Origin: Oscillospiraceae bacterium
GTDB taxonomy: Bacteria > Bacillota > Clostridia > Oscillospirales > Oscillospiraceae
NCBI GenBank assembly: GCA_021771635.1
Contig: JAETOQ010000001.1
Location: forward strand, 62,001-126,000
Reading direction: 5' to 3'
DNA length: 64,000 nucleotides
Shown here piece by piece: positions 27,615 to 37,431 of this stretch. The number at the start of each line of letters is the position of its first letter. Position 1 is the first letter of the stretch. The notes under the pieces are model-generated. The model searched no databases. It saw only the letters and a list, made by a program, of their open reading frames with translations, and had not been told where the DNA came from. The translations under genes and the position numbers were made by a program.

Positions 27615-28025
27615 TCATTTCCGCTTCCGTCTGCCGCCCCGCTTCCGGCGGCCGCCCAGCAGGCCCGCCAGCGCCCCCCCGGCCAGGGCGCACAGCAGCA
27701 GGATGCCGCCGCGGCCCAGCCATGTGATGCTCTCCCAGCAGGACAGCCCCACCACCAGCAGCACTCCGGCGAACAGCCCCGCTGTGAGCAGTCCGGCGGG
27801 CAGCGTGCCCCAGGGAGACCTGCGGACGGTCAGCAGCCCTCCGCAGGCCACCGACAGCCCGCACAGAACTGCCACCGCGGGAAAGGCGCCTCTCTCCGGC
27901 AGAGTCCCCTTCACCAGCAGCAGGGCAAGCAGAAGCTGTCCCCCCAGATAGATGCCCAGTGCCGCCAAAAGCCCCTGCAGGAACACCATCCAAACCGCCG
28001 TCTGTTGTTTTCGCCCTTTGCCCAT
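27615..28025 (-). CDS. TIGR04086-like membrane protein
   Basis: four-TM small protein, upstream neighbour of yajC. Confidence 0.6.
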   Translation of the reverse strand: MGKGRKQQTAVWMVFLQGLLAALGIYLGGQLLLALLLVKGTLPERGAFPAVAVLCGLSVACGGLLTVRRSPWGTLPAGLLTAGLFAGVLLVVGLSCWESITWLGRGGILLLCALAGGALAGLLGGRRKRGGRRKRK

Positions 28026-28119
28026 AAAAAATCCTCCCTCGCAACATGCTCGTTACTGGAGCATATTCCAAGGGAGGTGCTTTTTATGATTGACCGCCTC
28101 TTTTATTTTGGGGATACGA

Positions 28120-28491
28120 TCACTTTTCCTCAGCTTCGGAGGACTCTTCCACCGTGGGGACCTCGGCAGGCTCTTCAGCGGCTTCCTTCTTGTCCTTCTT
28201 CTTTTCCTCAGGCTGCTCGCCGGACTGGACGCCGGTGGTGGAGACAGCCCACTTGGTCAGCTCCATGCGGACGCGGTCATCGCTGGTCTCAATGACGATG
28301 GTGTCATTACTGACAGACACGATCTTGCCCACAATACCGCCGATGGTGGTGATGACGTCGCCCTTCTTCAGGCTGTCCCGCATCTCCTGGGCCTTCTTTT
28401 TGCGCTTGTTCTCCGGACGGATCATCAGGAAATACATGATCACGAACAGCACCGCGATCATCACAAGCGTAGACATCATATTCTGATCCAT
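28120..28491 (-). CDS. yajC: preprotein translocase subunit YajC
   Basis: VIMYFLMIRPENKRKKKAQEMRDSLKKGDVITTIGGIVGKI. Confidence 0.96.
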   Translation of the reverse strand: MDQNMMSTLVMIAVLFVIMYFLMIRPENKRKKKAQEMRDSLKKGDVITTIGGIVGKIVSVSNDTIVIETSDDRVRMELTKWAVSTTGVQSGEQPEEKKKDKKEAAEEPAEVPTVEESSEAEEK

Positions 28492-28695
28492 ATTAGAAAC
28501 TCCTCTTTCCTTCGTATATTCAGAATGAGACCATTATACCAAATATCCCAGCTTTTGCAAGCACTTTCTTTTCCAGCGTTCTGGCAGGTCTCCGGCACTG
28601 GCCGCGGCGTCCTTTTGAAGCATCAGACACGGTCCGGTCGGCGCCCGGAAGGGCCAGAAAGGCCAGCGCGAACAGGCGATATGCAGAGGCCTGCT

Positions 28696-29829
28696 TCACG
28701 CCCGCTCCTCCAGCTTTCCGCTGTACCGGGCGCGGAAGGCGGCGAAGGTCCCCTGGTCCAGAGCCTGGCGGATCTTCGCCATCAGGTCGTTGTAGAAATA
28801 CAGGTTGTGCAGCACCGCCAGCCGCAGCGCCAGCACCTCGTCCGCCTTAAAAAGATGCCTCAGGTACGCCCGGGAGAAATTACGGCACACAGGGCACTGG
28901 CAGCTCTCGCTGATGGGCCGCTCGTCCGCGGCGTACTTCTCATTCAAGATGTTCACCGTGCCCTCCCAGGTGAAGAGCTTGCCGTGGCGGCCGTTGCGGG
29001 ATGGCATCACGCAGTCGAAGAAGTCCACGCCCCGGCTGACGCCCTCGATGATGTTGCTGGGGGTGCCCACGCCCATGAGATACCGGGGCTTTTCCCGGGG
29101 CATGAAAGGCTCCACCACGTTGATCATCTCATACATGACCTCCGCCGGCTCTCCCACCGCCAGGCCGCCGATGGCATAGCCGTCGCAGTCCAGCTTGGCG
29201 ATCTCCTGCATGTGCCAAGCCCGCAGGTCCGCGAAGGTGGCGCCCTGGTTGATGCCAAAGAGCATCTGGCCCGGGTTCACCGTGTCCGGCAGGCTGTTGA
29301 GCCGGTCATGCTCGGCCTTGCACCGCTCCAGCCAGCGGAGGGTGCGCTCCACAGAGGCCTTGGCATACTCGTACCGGGCGGGATTTTCCACGCATTCGTC
29401 AAAGGCCATGGCGATGTCGCTGCCCAGGTTGGACTGGATCCGCATGGACTCCTCCGGTCCCATGAAGATCCTGTGCCCATCGATGTGGCTGGCGAAGGTG
29501 ACGCCCTCCTCCTTGATCTTCCGCAGGGAAGCAAGGGAGAACACCTGGAACCCGCCGGAGTCCGTCAGGATAGGGCCGTCCCAGTTCATGAACTTGTGCA
29601 GGCCGCCCATCTGGCGCACCAGCTTGTCACCGGGGCGCAGGTGCAGGTGGTAGGTGTTGCTCAGCTCGATCTGACAGCCCACCTCTTTCAGATCAAGGGC
29701 GGACACGCCGCCTTTGATGGCCGCCTGGGTGCCCACGTTCATAAAAACAGGCGTCTGGACGGTGCCGCCGTGGGCGCAGGAAAATTCGCCGCGCCGGGCG
29801 CGGCCTTCGGTTTTGAGAACTTTGAACAT
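28696..29829 (-). CDS. tgt: tRNA-guanine transglycosylase
   Basis: HGGTVQTPVFMNVGTQAAIKG...LTDSGGFQVFSLASLRKI...YLMGVGTP. Confidence 0.97.
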   Translation of the reverse strand: MFKVLKTEGRARRGEFSCAHGGTVQTPVFMNVGTQAAIKGGVSALDLKEVGCQIELSNTYHLHLRPGDKLVRQMGGLHKFMNWDGPILTDSGGFQVFSLASLRKIKEEGVTFASHIDGHRIFMGPEESMRIQSNLGSDIAMAFDECVENPARYEYAKASVERTLRWLERCKAEHDRLNSLPDTVNPGQMLFGINQGATFADLRAWHMQEIAKLDCDGYAIGGLAVGEPAEVMYEMINVVEPFMPREKPRYLMGVGTPSNIIEGVSRGVDFFDCVMPSRNGRHGKLFTWEGTVNILNEKYAADERPISESCQCPVCRNFSRAYLRHLFKADEVLALRLAVLHNLYFYNDLMAKIRQALDQGTFAAFRARYSGKLEERA

Positions 29830-29900
29830 ATTAGGATTCTCCTAAAACTGTGATAGGGGTGCCGCCACGCAGGCGGCATATCGCTTTCCAAAAACAGTGC

Positions 29901-30926
29901 TCACGAAATAAACATCGCGTCACCAAAGCTGAAGAAGCGGTACTTCTCCCGCACGGCCTCCGCATAGGCCGCCAGGACCTGCTCCCGCCCCGCAAAGGCG
30001 GACACCAGCATCACGAGGGTGCTCTCCGGCAGGTGGAAGTTGGTCACCAGGGCGTCCATCACCTTGAACCTGTACCCCGGATAGATATAGATGTCGGTCC
30101 ACCCCGCCTTGGCCTCCATGGTGCCGTCGTCATTTGCCCAGGATTCCAGTGTCCGGCAGGAGGTGGTGCCCACGCACACGCACCGTCCGCCGCCCGCCTT
30201 GGTGCGGTTGATGAGGTCCGCCGTCTCCTGGGAGATGACGCAGTATTCGCTGTGCATGGTGTGGTCTGTAATGTTTTCTTCCTTCACAGGCCGGAAGGTG
30301 CCCAGGCCCACGTGCAGCGTCACATAGCCGATGCCCACGCCGCGGCCTTCGATCTTCTCCAGCAGTTCCGGCGTGAAGTGCAGGCCCGCCGTGGGAGCCG
30401 CCGCGCTGCCCACCACCTTGGAGTAGACGGTCTGATACCGCTCCCGGTCCTGGAGTTCCTCCTTGATGTAGGGCGGCAGGGGCATTTTGCCCAGGCGCTC
30501 CAGCACCTCCAGGAAGATGCCCTCGTAGTCGAACCGGACCAGGCGGTTGCCGCCCTCCAGCTCGCCCACGACCTCCGCCGTCAGCTCGCCGTTCCCGAAG
30601 CTGAGCTTCGCCCCGGTGCGCATCTTCCGTCCGGGACGGACCAGGCATTCCCAGGTCTTGTCCCCCTTGTCGATCAGCAGCAGGACCTCGCAGGCGCCGC
30701 CGCCCGGCAGGCGCTGGCCCAGCAGACGGGCGGGCAGGACGCGGGAATCGTTCAGGATCAGGCAGTCACCGGGGTTCAGGAAGTCCGGCAGCTCATAAAA
30801 ATGGTGGTGCTCCACCGCCCCGGTGGCCCTGTCCAGCGTCATCAGACGGGAGGCGTCCCGCCGGTCAAGAGGCGTCTGGGCGATCAGTTCCTGGGGAAGA
30901 TCATAGTAAAAGTCGCTGGTTTTCAT
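29901..30926 (-). CDS. queA: S-adenosylmethionine:tRNA ribosyltransferase-isomerase
   Basis: [33 protein letters not shown]. Confidence 0.97.
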   Translation of the reverse strand: MKTSDFYYDLPQELIAQTPLDRRDASRLMTLDRATGAVEHHHFYELPDFLNPGDCLILNDSRVLPARLLGQRLPGGGACEVLLLIDKGDKTWECLVRPGRKMRTGAKLSFGNGELTAEVVGELEGGNRLVRFDYEGIFLEVLERLGKMPLPPYIKEELQDRERYQTVYSKVVGSAAAPTAGLHFTPELLEKIEGRGVGIGYVTLHVGLGTFRPVKEENITDHTMHSEYCVISQETADLINRTKAGGGRCVCVGTTSCRTLESWANDDGTMEAKAGWTDIYIYPGYRFKVMDALVTNFHLPESTLVMLVSAFAGREQVLAAYAEAVREKYRFFSFGDAMFIS

Positions 30927-30942
30927 AGGGTTCCTTTCTTTT

Positions 30943-30961
30943 CAATGGACAATTGACAATT
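30943..30961. repeat. solitary MITE end, related to the 22644 element
   Basis: CAATGGACAATTGACAATT. Confidence 0.5.
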
Positions 30962-30976
30962 CCATCCCTTGCCGAT

Positions 30977-32644
30977 TTATCTGATGTCGATGTCCGTATA
31001 ATAAAATTCCAAAATATCGACGTAGTCATAGCCTTCCTCCGCCATGGCCTTGGCGCCGTACTGGCTCATGCCCACATTATGCCCGTTTCCGGTGCCGGTA
31101 ATGGTGAAATTCCCCTTTTTGGAGGAGGTGGGCTTGGCCGCCGTGCCGCCGGAGGCCGTCACGGTGGAGGTGCCGGAGGAGGAGATCACGGATACCGTAT
31201 CGCCTCCAAGCTCCGTGATCTTCCCGCCGCCGGAGATGACGGACACGCCGTCCAGGCCGGACAGCTGGGAATCGGAGCCGTTGACATAGACACCGCTCCC
31301 CGTGGAGGACGGCCCGCCGCCGTTGATGGAGAACCGCAGGCTCTTGACGGATTTGTTATAGGTGCTGCTGTAAAAGATGGTCCGGCAGACATCGCCCTTC
31401 ACCGTCAGGGTGCCGCCGGTGTGCTCGAAGGTCACCTTGTACACGTTGCCCATGGGCGTGTATTCCGATACATACACGTTTTTGACCGTGCCCACACCGT
31501 AGCCCTTCTGCTGTAAGATCCAGGTCAGCTCCTCGGCGGTGTAGGTGACGGACCAGCTGTAATTGGGGATGCTGGTCTTGGCCTCGTAGCGGTCCTCCAC
31601 CCCCTTCAAATAGGGCGTCTCAGTGCCCCAGACGTAGTAGCCATCCTCCGTGGCGCCGCCGTCAGAGGAGTGGTACACCGGCTCCTGGATCAGCTCCCTG
31701 CCGTAATACAGGCACTCCCCTTCCGTGTTCTCCACGGCCTCGTCGGTGGCGGCCGTGGCGGTGTTCACGCCGTTGTAGACCTGACAGTCCGTGGTGGCGC
31801 ACATGTCGAAGTCATATCCCATGTGCTTATCGGTGCGGCAGGCGTAGGTCCGGGCGCAGACCGCCTGGGCCTGAAGGGCCTCCATGGGCCAGCCGCCGCC
31901 CATCTCATAGGGCAGGACGCCCTTCACGTAATCCTCCAGGTCCACCACGTTGATGACGCTGAGATTTCCGCCGGTAACACGGGCGTACTCAAATCCGCCG
32001 GCGTACTTGTACCCCTTGAACCAGGTGATGGCGGTCCCCTTCCGGGCCGAGGGCAGGACGCCCAGGTTCAAAATGCCGCTGCAGTCGAACTCGAACAGCA
32101 CCTCCGTGGTCCGGGTGACGGTCACCATCACGCCGGTGGAGGAGGACTTCACCGCGTCCCCCTCCCCCAGGTCATCGGCGGCGTCCTCCGCCTCGGACCG
32201 GGACTCATAGCAGCCCACCCGGACCACGTATTCCCAGTCGATCCAGGCGGGATAGGCGTTGTCATAGTCCCGGGCGGCGTCCTCCGCCTCGTCAAAGTCC
32301 CGGAAGCCGCCGATCTCCACATGCCAGGCCCCCATGTGGCGGAAGCCGCCGGAGGGCATGTCTGTGGAATAAGTTCCGCTGCCGTCCATATAGATATCAC
32401 CGGCGGCGGTCATGGAGATGGCGGTCTCCTTGGTCTGGCCCAGGGCCTGAAACTCCCGGTCCTCGTCGAAATAGCCGAACTCATAGCCGGAACCCTCGGC
32501 ATTTTCCAGATTGGCGGAAAACAGCGCCGACGAGCCGTACCGCAATCCCACCTTCACCGTGTCATTCACCACGGCGGAGGCGGAAACGGCGCTCAAAGCA
32601 AAAAATGTCACAACAAACATCGCTGTCAGAAGCAGTTTTTTCAT
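30977..32644 (-). CDS. SpoIID/LytB domain protein with SPOR-like region
   Basis: VINVVDLEDYVKGVLPYEMGGGWPMEALQAQAVCARTYACRTD...GHNVGMSQYGAKAMAEEGYDYVDILEFYYTDIDI. Confidence 0.9.
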   Translation of the reverse strand: MKKLLLTAMFVVTFFALSAVSASAVVNDTVKVGLRYGSSALFSANLENAEGSGYEFGYFDEDREFQALGQTKETAISMTAAGDIYMDGSGTYSTDMPSGGFRHMGAWHVEIGGFRDFDEAEDAARDYDNAYPAWIDWEYVVRVGCYESRSEAEDAADDLGEGDAVKSSSTGVMVTVTRTTEVLFEFDCSGILNLGVLPSARKGTAITWFKGYKYAGGFEYARVTGGNLSVINVVDLEDYVKGVLPYEMGGGWPMEALQAQAVCARTYACRTDKHMGYDFDMCATTDCQVYNGVNTATAATDEAVENTEGECLYYGRELIQEPVYHSSDGGATEDGYYVWGTETPYLKGVEDRYEAKTSIPNYSWSVTYTAEELTWILQQKGYGVGTVKNVYVSEYTPMGNVYKVTFEHTGGTLTVKGDVCRTIFYSSTYNKSVKSLRFSINGGGPSSTGSGVYVNGSDSQLSGLDGVSVISGGGKITELGGDTVSVISSSGTSTVTASGGTAAKPTSSKKGNFTITGTGNGHNVGMSQYGAKAMAEEGYDYVDILEFYYTDIDIR

Positions 32645-32833
32645 GGAACCTCCCAATGGCACCAGCCTTGACGGGGATGGGAAAGTATGCTACCATACAT
32701 ACAAATGTCCGCCCCAGAAGCACAAATCCAATTTTTCCTCAATAAAATATATTATAGTACAAAAAGGCGGCACATTCAACCAAAATCGGCGCAGACACCT
32801 TTCGCCGCAACAACACAGCAGGAGGCACAACCT

Positions 32834-33925
32834 ATGAAACAGTATAAAGTCGGCATCATCGGAGGCACGGGCATGGTGGGCCAGCGCTTCATCACCCTGA
32901 TGGAGAACCACCCCTGGTTCCAGCTCACCGCCATCGCCGCCAGCGCCCGCAGCGCGGGCAAACCCTACGAGGAGGCCGTGGAGGGCCGCTGGGCCCTGGA
33001 TACCCCCATGCCGGAGGAAGCGAAGAAGCTCGTGGTCCTGGACGCCGAGGCGGACGCGGAAAAGCTGGCGGCCATGGTGGACTTCTGCTTCTGTGCCGTG
33101 GATATGAAAAAAGAGGAGATCCGCGCCCTGGAGGAGAAGTACGCCAAGCTGGAGTGCCCCATCGTCTCCAACAACTCCGCCCACCGCTGGACGGACGACG
33201 TGCCCATGGTGGTGCCGGAGATCAACGCGGACCACATCCAGGTCATCGAGGCTCAGCGCAAGCGTCTGGGCACCAAACGGGGCTTCATCGCCGTGAAGTC
33301 CAACTGCTCCCTCCAGAGCTATGTCCCCGCCCTGCATCCCCTGAAGAAATACGGTCTGGAGCAGGCCCTGGTCTGCACCTATCAGGCCATCTCCGGTGCC
33401 GGCAAGACCTTCGCCCGCTGGCCGGAGATGGTGGACAACTGCATCCCCTACATCGGCGGCGAGGAGGAAAAATCCGAGCAGGAGCCCCTAAAGCTGTGGG
33501 GCCATATTGAGGACGGAAAGATCGTCAAGGCGGAGGGCCCCTCCATCACCGCCCAGTGCTTCCGGGTGGCCTGCCAGGACGGCCACATGGCCGCCGTGTT
33601 CATGAAGTTCCAGGACGGCTGCAAGCCCTCTATTGACCAGATCAAGGCGGACTGGGCCGCTTTCCGAGGCCCCGCCCAGGAGCTGGACCTCCCCTCCGCC
33701 CCCAAGCAGTTCCTCCACTACTTTGAGGAGGAGAACCGCCCCCAGACCAGGCTGGACCGGAACCTGGAGCACGGCATGGCGGTTTCCATCGGCCGTCTGC
33801 GGCCCGACACCCAGTACGACTATAAATTTGTCTGCCTGTCCCACAACACCCTCCGGGGCGCGGCAGGCGGCGCGGTCCTGCTGGCGGAACTGTTGTGCGC
33901 CAAGGGATACATCGAGGCCAAGTAA
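32834..33925 (+). CDS. asd: aspartate-semialdehyde dehydrogenase
   Basis: KVGIIGGTGMVGQRFITLMENHPWFQL...SNCSLQSYVPALHPL. Confidence 0.96.
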   Translation: MKQYKVGIIGGTGMVGQRFITLMENHPWFQLTAIAASARSAGKPYEEAVEGRWALDTPMPEEAKKLVVLDAEADAEKLAAMVDFCFCAVDMKKEEIRALEEKYAKLECPIVSNNSAHRWTDDVPMVVPEINADHIQVIEAQRKRLGTKRGFIAVKSNCSLQSYVPALHPLKKYGLEQALVCTYQAISGAGKTFARWPEMVDNCIPYIGGEEEKSEQEPLKLWGHIEDGKIVKAEGPSITAQCFRVACQDGHMAAVFMKFQDGCKPSIDQIKADWAAFRGPAQELDLPSAPKQFLHYFEEENRPQTRLDRNLEHGMAVSIGRLRPDTQYDYKFVCLSHNTLRGAAGGAVLLAELLCAKGYIEAK

Positions 33926-33939
33926 ACACCGTAAAAGAA

Positions 33940-33968
33940 GCAGGCGCCGGTCCGGCGTCTGCTTTTTT
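33940..33968 (+). terminator. terminator of asd
   Basis: GCAGGCGCCGGtCCGGCGTCTGC + TTTTTT. Confidence 0.88.
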
Positions 33969-34086
33969 CGCCGCCAAAAGAGGACATGTTTTGCATGGTT
34001 TCTAGCACTTATTTTGATTATATTGCATAAAATGATCCTATACAATCATATGCAAAGGGTTATTGGACTGTATAGGAGGTACAGAT

Positions 34087-34986
34087 ATGCGAACACCCAT
34101 TTTCACCGGCTCCGGCGTGGCCATTGTCACACCCTTCAACAACGAGACGGTGGACCTGCCCACCCTGGGCCGGCTCATCGACTTCCAGCTGGAAAACGGC
34201 ACCGACGCCGTCATCGTCTGCGGCACCACCGGCGAGGCCACCACCATGACCTATCACGAGCGGATGCAGACCATCGAGTTCTGCGTGGAGCATGTGAACG
34301 GCCGCGTCCCGGTCATCGCCGGCAGCGGCTCCAACTCCACGGAGGTGTCCACCGCCCTGTCCCGGGATGCGGAGAGAGCTGGGGCGGACGGATTGCTGCT
34401 GGTGACGCCCTATTACAACAAGGCAAGCCAAACGGGCCTGCTCCGCCATTATCAGGTCATCGCCGACGCGGTGGACACCCCCTGCATCCTCTACAACGTG
34501 CCCTCCCGCACCGGCGTCGCCATCGCGCCGGAGACCTACGCCCAGCTTGCCCAGCACCCCAACATCAACGGCGTCAAGGAGGCCTCCGGCAATCTCGGCA
34601 ATATCCAGAGGACGCGAAACCTCTGCCCGGAGGACTTCTCCATCTGGTCCGGCAACGACGACGAGGTGGTTCCCATCTGCGCCCTGGGGGGCGTGGGCGT
34701 CATCTCTGTGGCAGCCAACATCCTCCCCGCCGAGATGCACGCCCTGGTGAAGCTGTGTTTGGACAACGACTTCGCCTCCGCCGGGAAGCTGCAATTGTAC
34801 TTAAAGGACTTCTGCGACGCCATGTTCTGCGAGGTGAACCCCATCCCGGTGAAAACGGCTCTGAACCTGCTGGACTGGAAAGCCGGGGACCTGCGCCTGC
34901 CCCTGTGCCCGCCCAGCGAGGCCAACACAGCGCGCATCCGGCAGACCTTGGTAAAATACGGATTGCTGAAGGCGGAAACGGTATGA
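34087..34986 (+). CDS. dapA: 4-hydroxy-tetrahydrodipicolinate synthase
   Basis: GSGVAIVTPFNNETVDLPTLGRLIDFQLENGTDAVIVCGTTGEATTMTYHE...LLVTPYYNKASQTGLLRHY. Confidence 0.97.
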   Translation: MRTPIFTGSGVAIVTPFNNETVDLPTLGRLIDFQLENGTDAVIVCGTTGEATTMTYHERMQTIEFCVEHVNGRVPVIAGSGSNSTEVSTALSRDAERAGADGLLLVTPYYNKASQTGLLRHYQVIADAVDTPCILYNVPSRTGVAIAPETYAQLAQHPNINGVKEASGNLGNIQRTRNLCPEDFSIWSGNDDEVVPICALGGVGVISVAANILPAEMHALVKLCLDNDFASAGKLQLYLKDFCDAMFCEVNPIPVKTALNLLDWKAGDLRLPLCPPSEANTARIRQTLVKYGLLKAETV

Positions 34987-35013
34987 GAAAAGGGCGGGAG
35001 ATCCCTCCCGCCC

Positions 35014-35178
35014 TCAGCTTGTCGAAAAAAGTTTTTTCGACAAGCTGCTTAAGATTTCAGAACTTTTTAAAAGTTCTGAAATCTGTTGATTTAAATGGCG
35101 CGGGGCACCCTTCCTGGGTTCCCCGCGCACACCCCTCCTTCCCGTTTTCATGCTCTTCCGGGTTTATCGACAGTCTGA
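35014..35178. mobile_element. terminator-flanked element, copy 2
   Basis: flanked by identical AGGGCGGGAGATCCCTCCCGCCCTC hairpins (34991.. and 35178..). Confidence 0.87.
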
Positions 35179-35234
35179 GGGCGGGAGATCCCTCCCGCCC
35201 TCTCTTCCGTTCCGTCGTTCCGTTATTTCGTGCG

Positions 35235-36146
35235 TTATTTCGTGCCCTTGCCAATTACAGGCGAGGCCTGGGTGGTTTCCGCGGAGATGACGACCTTGGT
35301 CACGGCGTCGTCCTTCACGGCGGTGAGGCCGATAGAGAGGTTCTGCTTCAGCGGGTCCGCCCCATCCGTGACGTAGAATGCCCGCTCTGCCGTCTGCCCG
35401 GCGGGAATTTTGATCGTAGTGAACCGCTGGCTCTCGCCGCCTGCCCGGATGGTATAGGGCCGGTCCACCTGCCATTTCACGTCGCAGGAGCTCTCATTTT
35501 TCACTGTGATGACGGTATACTCCCCGTCCGCGCAGTAAATGCCCTCGCTGACGCCGGTCATGGATTCAAACCGGGCGTTATACAGGCTGAACCCCATGCT
35601 GGTGCGGTCCACAGTCTTTGCACTGACCTCCTTGATGGGTCCCGCCGTTGTGCCCAGCTTGGGCGCGGTGGGCATGGCCGCCAGCTCCTGAGCCTTCAGC
35701 TTGTCCATATTTTCCTTGCTTCCGTGGGTGACTGTGATGGTATGGGTCGGCAGGTCCGTAGGGACCGTCTCCCCCTTGTCCAGATCCACCTTCACAAAAT
35801 GAACATCACCTTTATCCTCCGCGATAAAGTTCACGCAGTTGTTGGCACTGTCCCAGGAGGGCGCCTCGCTCATGTCGAACAGCTCCGCCACCTTCTCCGC
35901 GGCGATGTAGTGGGTGGTGCCACCCTTGGCGTCGGTATAGGTGACGGTGACAGGCACCCGCTCCCCGCTGGCGGCGGTCATGGACACGCCGGGGGCGTAT
36001 TTCTTCCTGCTGAAGACCTCCACGCCCACCTGTCCAAAGCTGGCCCTTCCGTTGAAGGTCCCCGCCGCCATAGCGGGCACCATCAGCGCCATCAACATCA
36101 CCATGGTCAGCGCGCCGCACACAAATGACTTCCAACTGTTTTTCAT
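35235..36146 (-). CDS. secreted protein of unknown function
   Basis: signal peptide MKNSWKSFVCGALTMVMLMALMVPAMAAGTFNGRASFGQ. Confidence 0.7.
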   Translation of the reverse strand: MKNSWKSFVCGALTMVMLMALMVPAMAAGTFNGRASFGQVGVEVFSRKKYAPGVSMTAASGERVPVTVTYTDAKGGTTHYIAAEKVAELFDMSEAPSWDSANNCVNFIAEDKGDVHFVKVDLDKGETVPTDLPTHTITVTHGSKENMDKLKAQELAAMPTAPKLGTTAGPIKEVSAKTVDRTSMGFSLYNARFESMTGVSEGIYCADGEYTVITVKNESSCDVKWQVDRPYTIRAGGESQRFTTIKIPAGQTAERAFYVTDGADPLKQNLSIGLTAVKDDAVTKVVISAETTQASPVIGKGTK

Positions 36147-36147
36147 T

Positions 36148-36819
36148 TCAATTTCCCCTTTCCTGGTCCCATGTGATATGCTCCGCGATCCTGACAGCCT
36201 CTTCTTTGGAGAGCGCCCCGGATATCCCCATGACATACTCCTTTTCCGTCCAGAGCATCAGGGTATCCCCTGTCTCCTCGCTGTGGTACAGGTCCGCCTC
36301 CGCGCCGTGGATCTCCGGGTGCTCCAGCGTGTAATCAGACCGGTCGCCGAAGCCCATATCCAGGCGGTCTGTCATCTGCTGTTCGGCATAGAATTTTCCG
36401 CCCGCTCCGTTCTCAAAGGTCAGGATATACCGGGTATAGGTCTCCGTCTCCTTCCGGTATTCGCCGGTCTGCTCGTACCCCTCCGGCAGATATCCAAGCC
36501 TCATGGGCTGAAAGGCTCCCAGCTCGTCCATGGTGCGGAAAGCATACCGGGTGCCGCTGGTCTCCGTCTCTGACCGGAAGACCTGGAAAACAGCCTCCCG
36601 AATGGCCCCAACGCTTATGCACAGCAGTGCCGCCAGCACCGCCGCGATCAGCAGGGCACGCTTCCACATCCTCTTTTTCCCAGCCGGCACCAGCCGCATC
36701 TTGGCCTCAAACCGCCGGGAAAACATGTGTCCGCAGGACTCCCGGTCCGGCAGGGACGCCAAAAACAACTCCGCCGCCCGGGGCGCCGCCTCGTACAGCA
36801 TCTCGTCCGTGATGGTCAT
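36148..36819 (-). CDS. DUF4367-like membrane protein, probable anti-sigma
   Basis: single TM; YLPEGYEQTGEYRKETETYTRYILTFENGAGGKFYAEQQ; overlaps the 3' end of a sigma gene. Confidence 0.75.
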   Translation of the reverse strand: MTITDEMLYEAAPRAAELFLASLPDRESCGHMFSRRFEAKMRLVPAGKKRMWKRALLIAAVLAALLCISVGAIREAVFQVFRSETETSGTRYAFRTMDELGAFQPMRLGYLPEGYEQTGEYRKETETYTRYILTFENGAGGKFYAEQQMTDRLDMGFGDRSDYTLEHPEIHGAEADLYHSEETGDTLMLWTEKEYVMGISGALSKEEAVRIAEHITWDQERGN

Positions 36820-37343
36820 AGGTTCTCCCCCCTCTCCGCCAGTTCCGCCGCCAGCCTCTTTTTCGCCCGGAAGATGATCTGGCGCACATTCTCCGGTGTG
36901 GTGTCCAGAAAGCCGGCGATCTCGCCGTTGTCGTAGCCGTTGTAGTATTTCAGCAGCAGCACCTCCCTGTATCGGGGAGGCAGGGCCGCCATGGCGGCGG
37001 CAAGGGTGCCGTCTGACGGCAGCTCCTGGTCATAGGACAGGGGCAGCTCCTCCAGGTCCGCTGTGGGGTGCCGCCGCTTGGCCCGGTACAGGTCGATGGC
37101 CTTTCGCTCGGCGATGGTCACCGCCAGCGCCCTGGCTCTCGGCCCCAGCGTCTCCGGCACCAGCTCCATGCGCTCCGCCAGCTTCAAAAAGGCCAGGTGC
37201 ACCGCGTCCTCCGCGTCCTGTTCATTTCGCAGGATATGCTCCGCCACATGGAACATCAGCCCCCGGTAGGCAAGGTACAGCGCCTCGAACCGCGTCCGGT
37301 CCGACGGATTCTCCATGGCTTGCAGATAGGCCAGCAATGTCAT
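36816..37343 (-). CDS. sigma-70 family (ECF) RNA polymerase sigma factor
   Basis: HILRNEQDAEDAVHLAFLKLAER...LPPRYREVLLLKYYNGYDNGEIAGFLDTTPENVRQIIFRAKKRL. Confidence 0.92.
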   Translation of the reverse strand: MTLLAYLQAMENPSDRTRFEALYLAYRGLMFHVAEHILRNEQDAEDAVHLAFLKLAERMELVPETLGPRARALAVTIAERKAIDLYRAKRRHPTADLEELPLSYDQELPSDGTLAAAMAALPPRYREVLLLKYYNGYDNGEIAGFLDTTPENVRQIIFRAKKRLAAELAERGENL

Positions 37344-37431
37344 CCCCCCTGTCCTTCTGTACTCTGTAACGCTCCCGGTATCGCAGAATGTGACACAGCC
37401 GGCCGAAAATTTTTCGGCCGGCTGTGGTTGC

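Noticed and set aside
32690-32833. Possible riboswitch (lysine or other) upstream of asd
   Set aside because: Leader is short and AT-rich with no recognisable aptamer or terminator/antiterminator pair.
37397-37425. GCCGGCCGAAAATTTTTCGGCCGGC palindrome as a regulatory site
   Set aside because: Lies directly 3' of the 37432 gene; best explained as its terminator.
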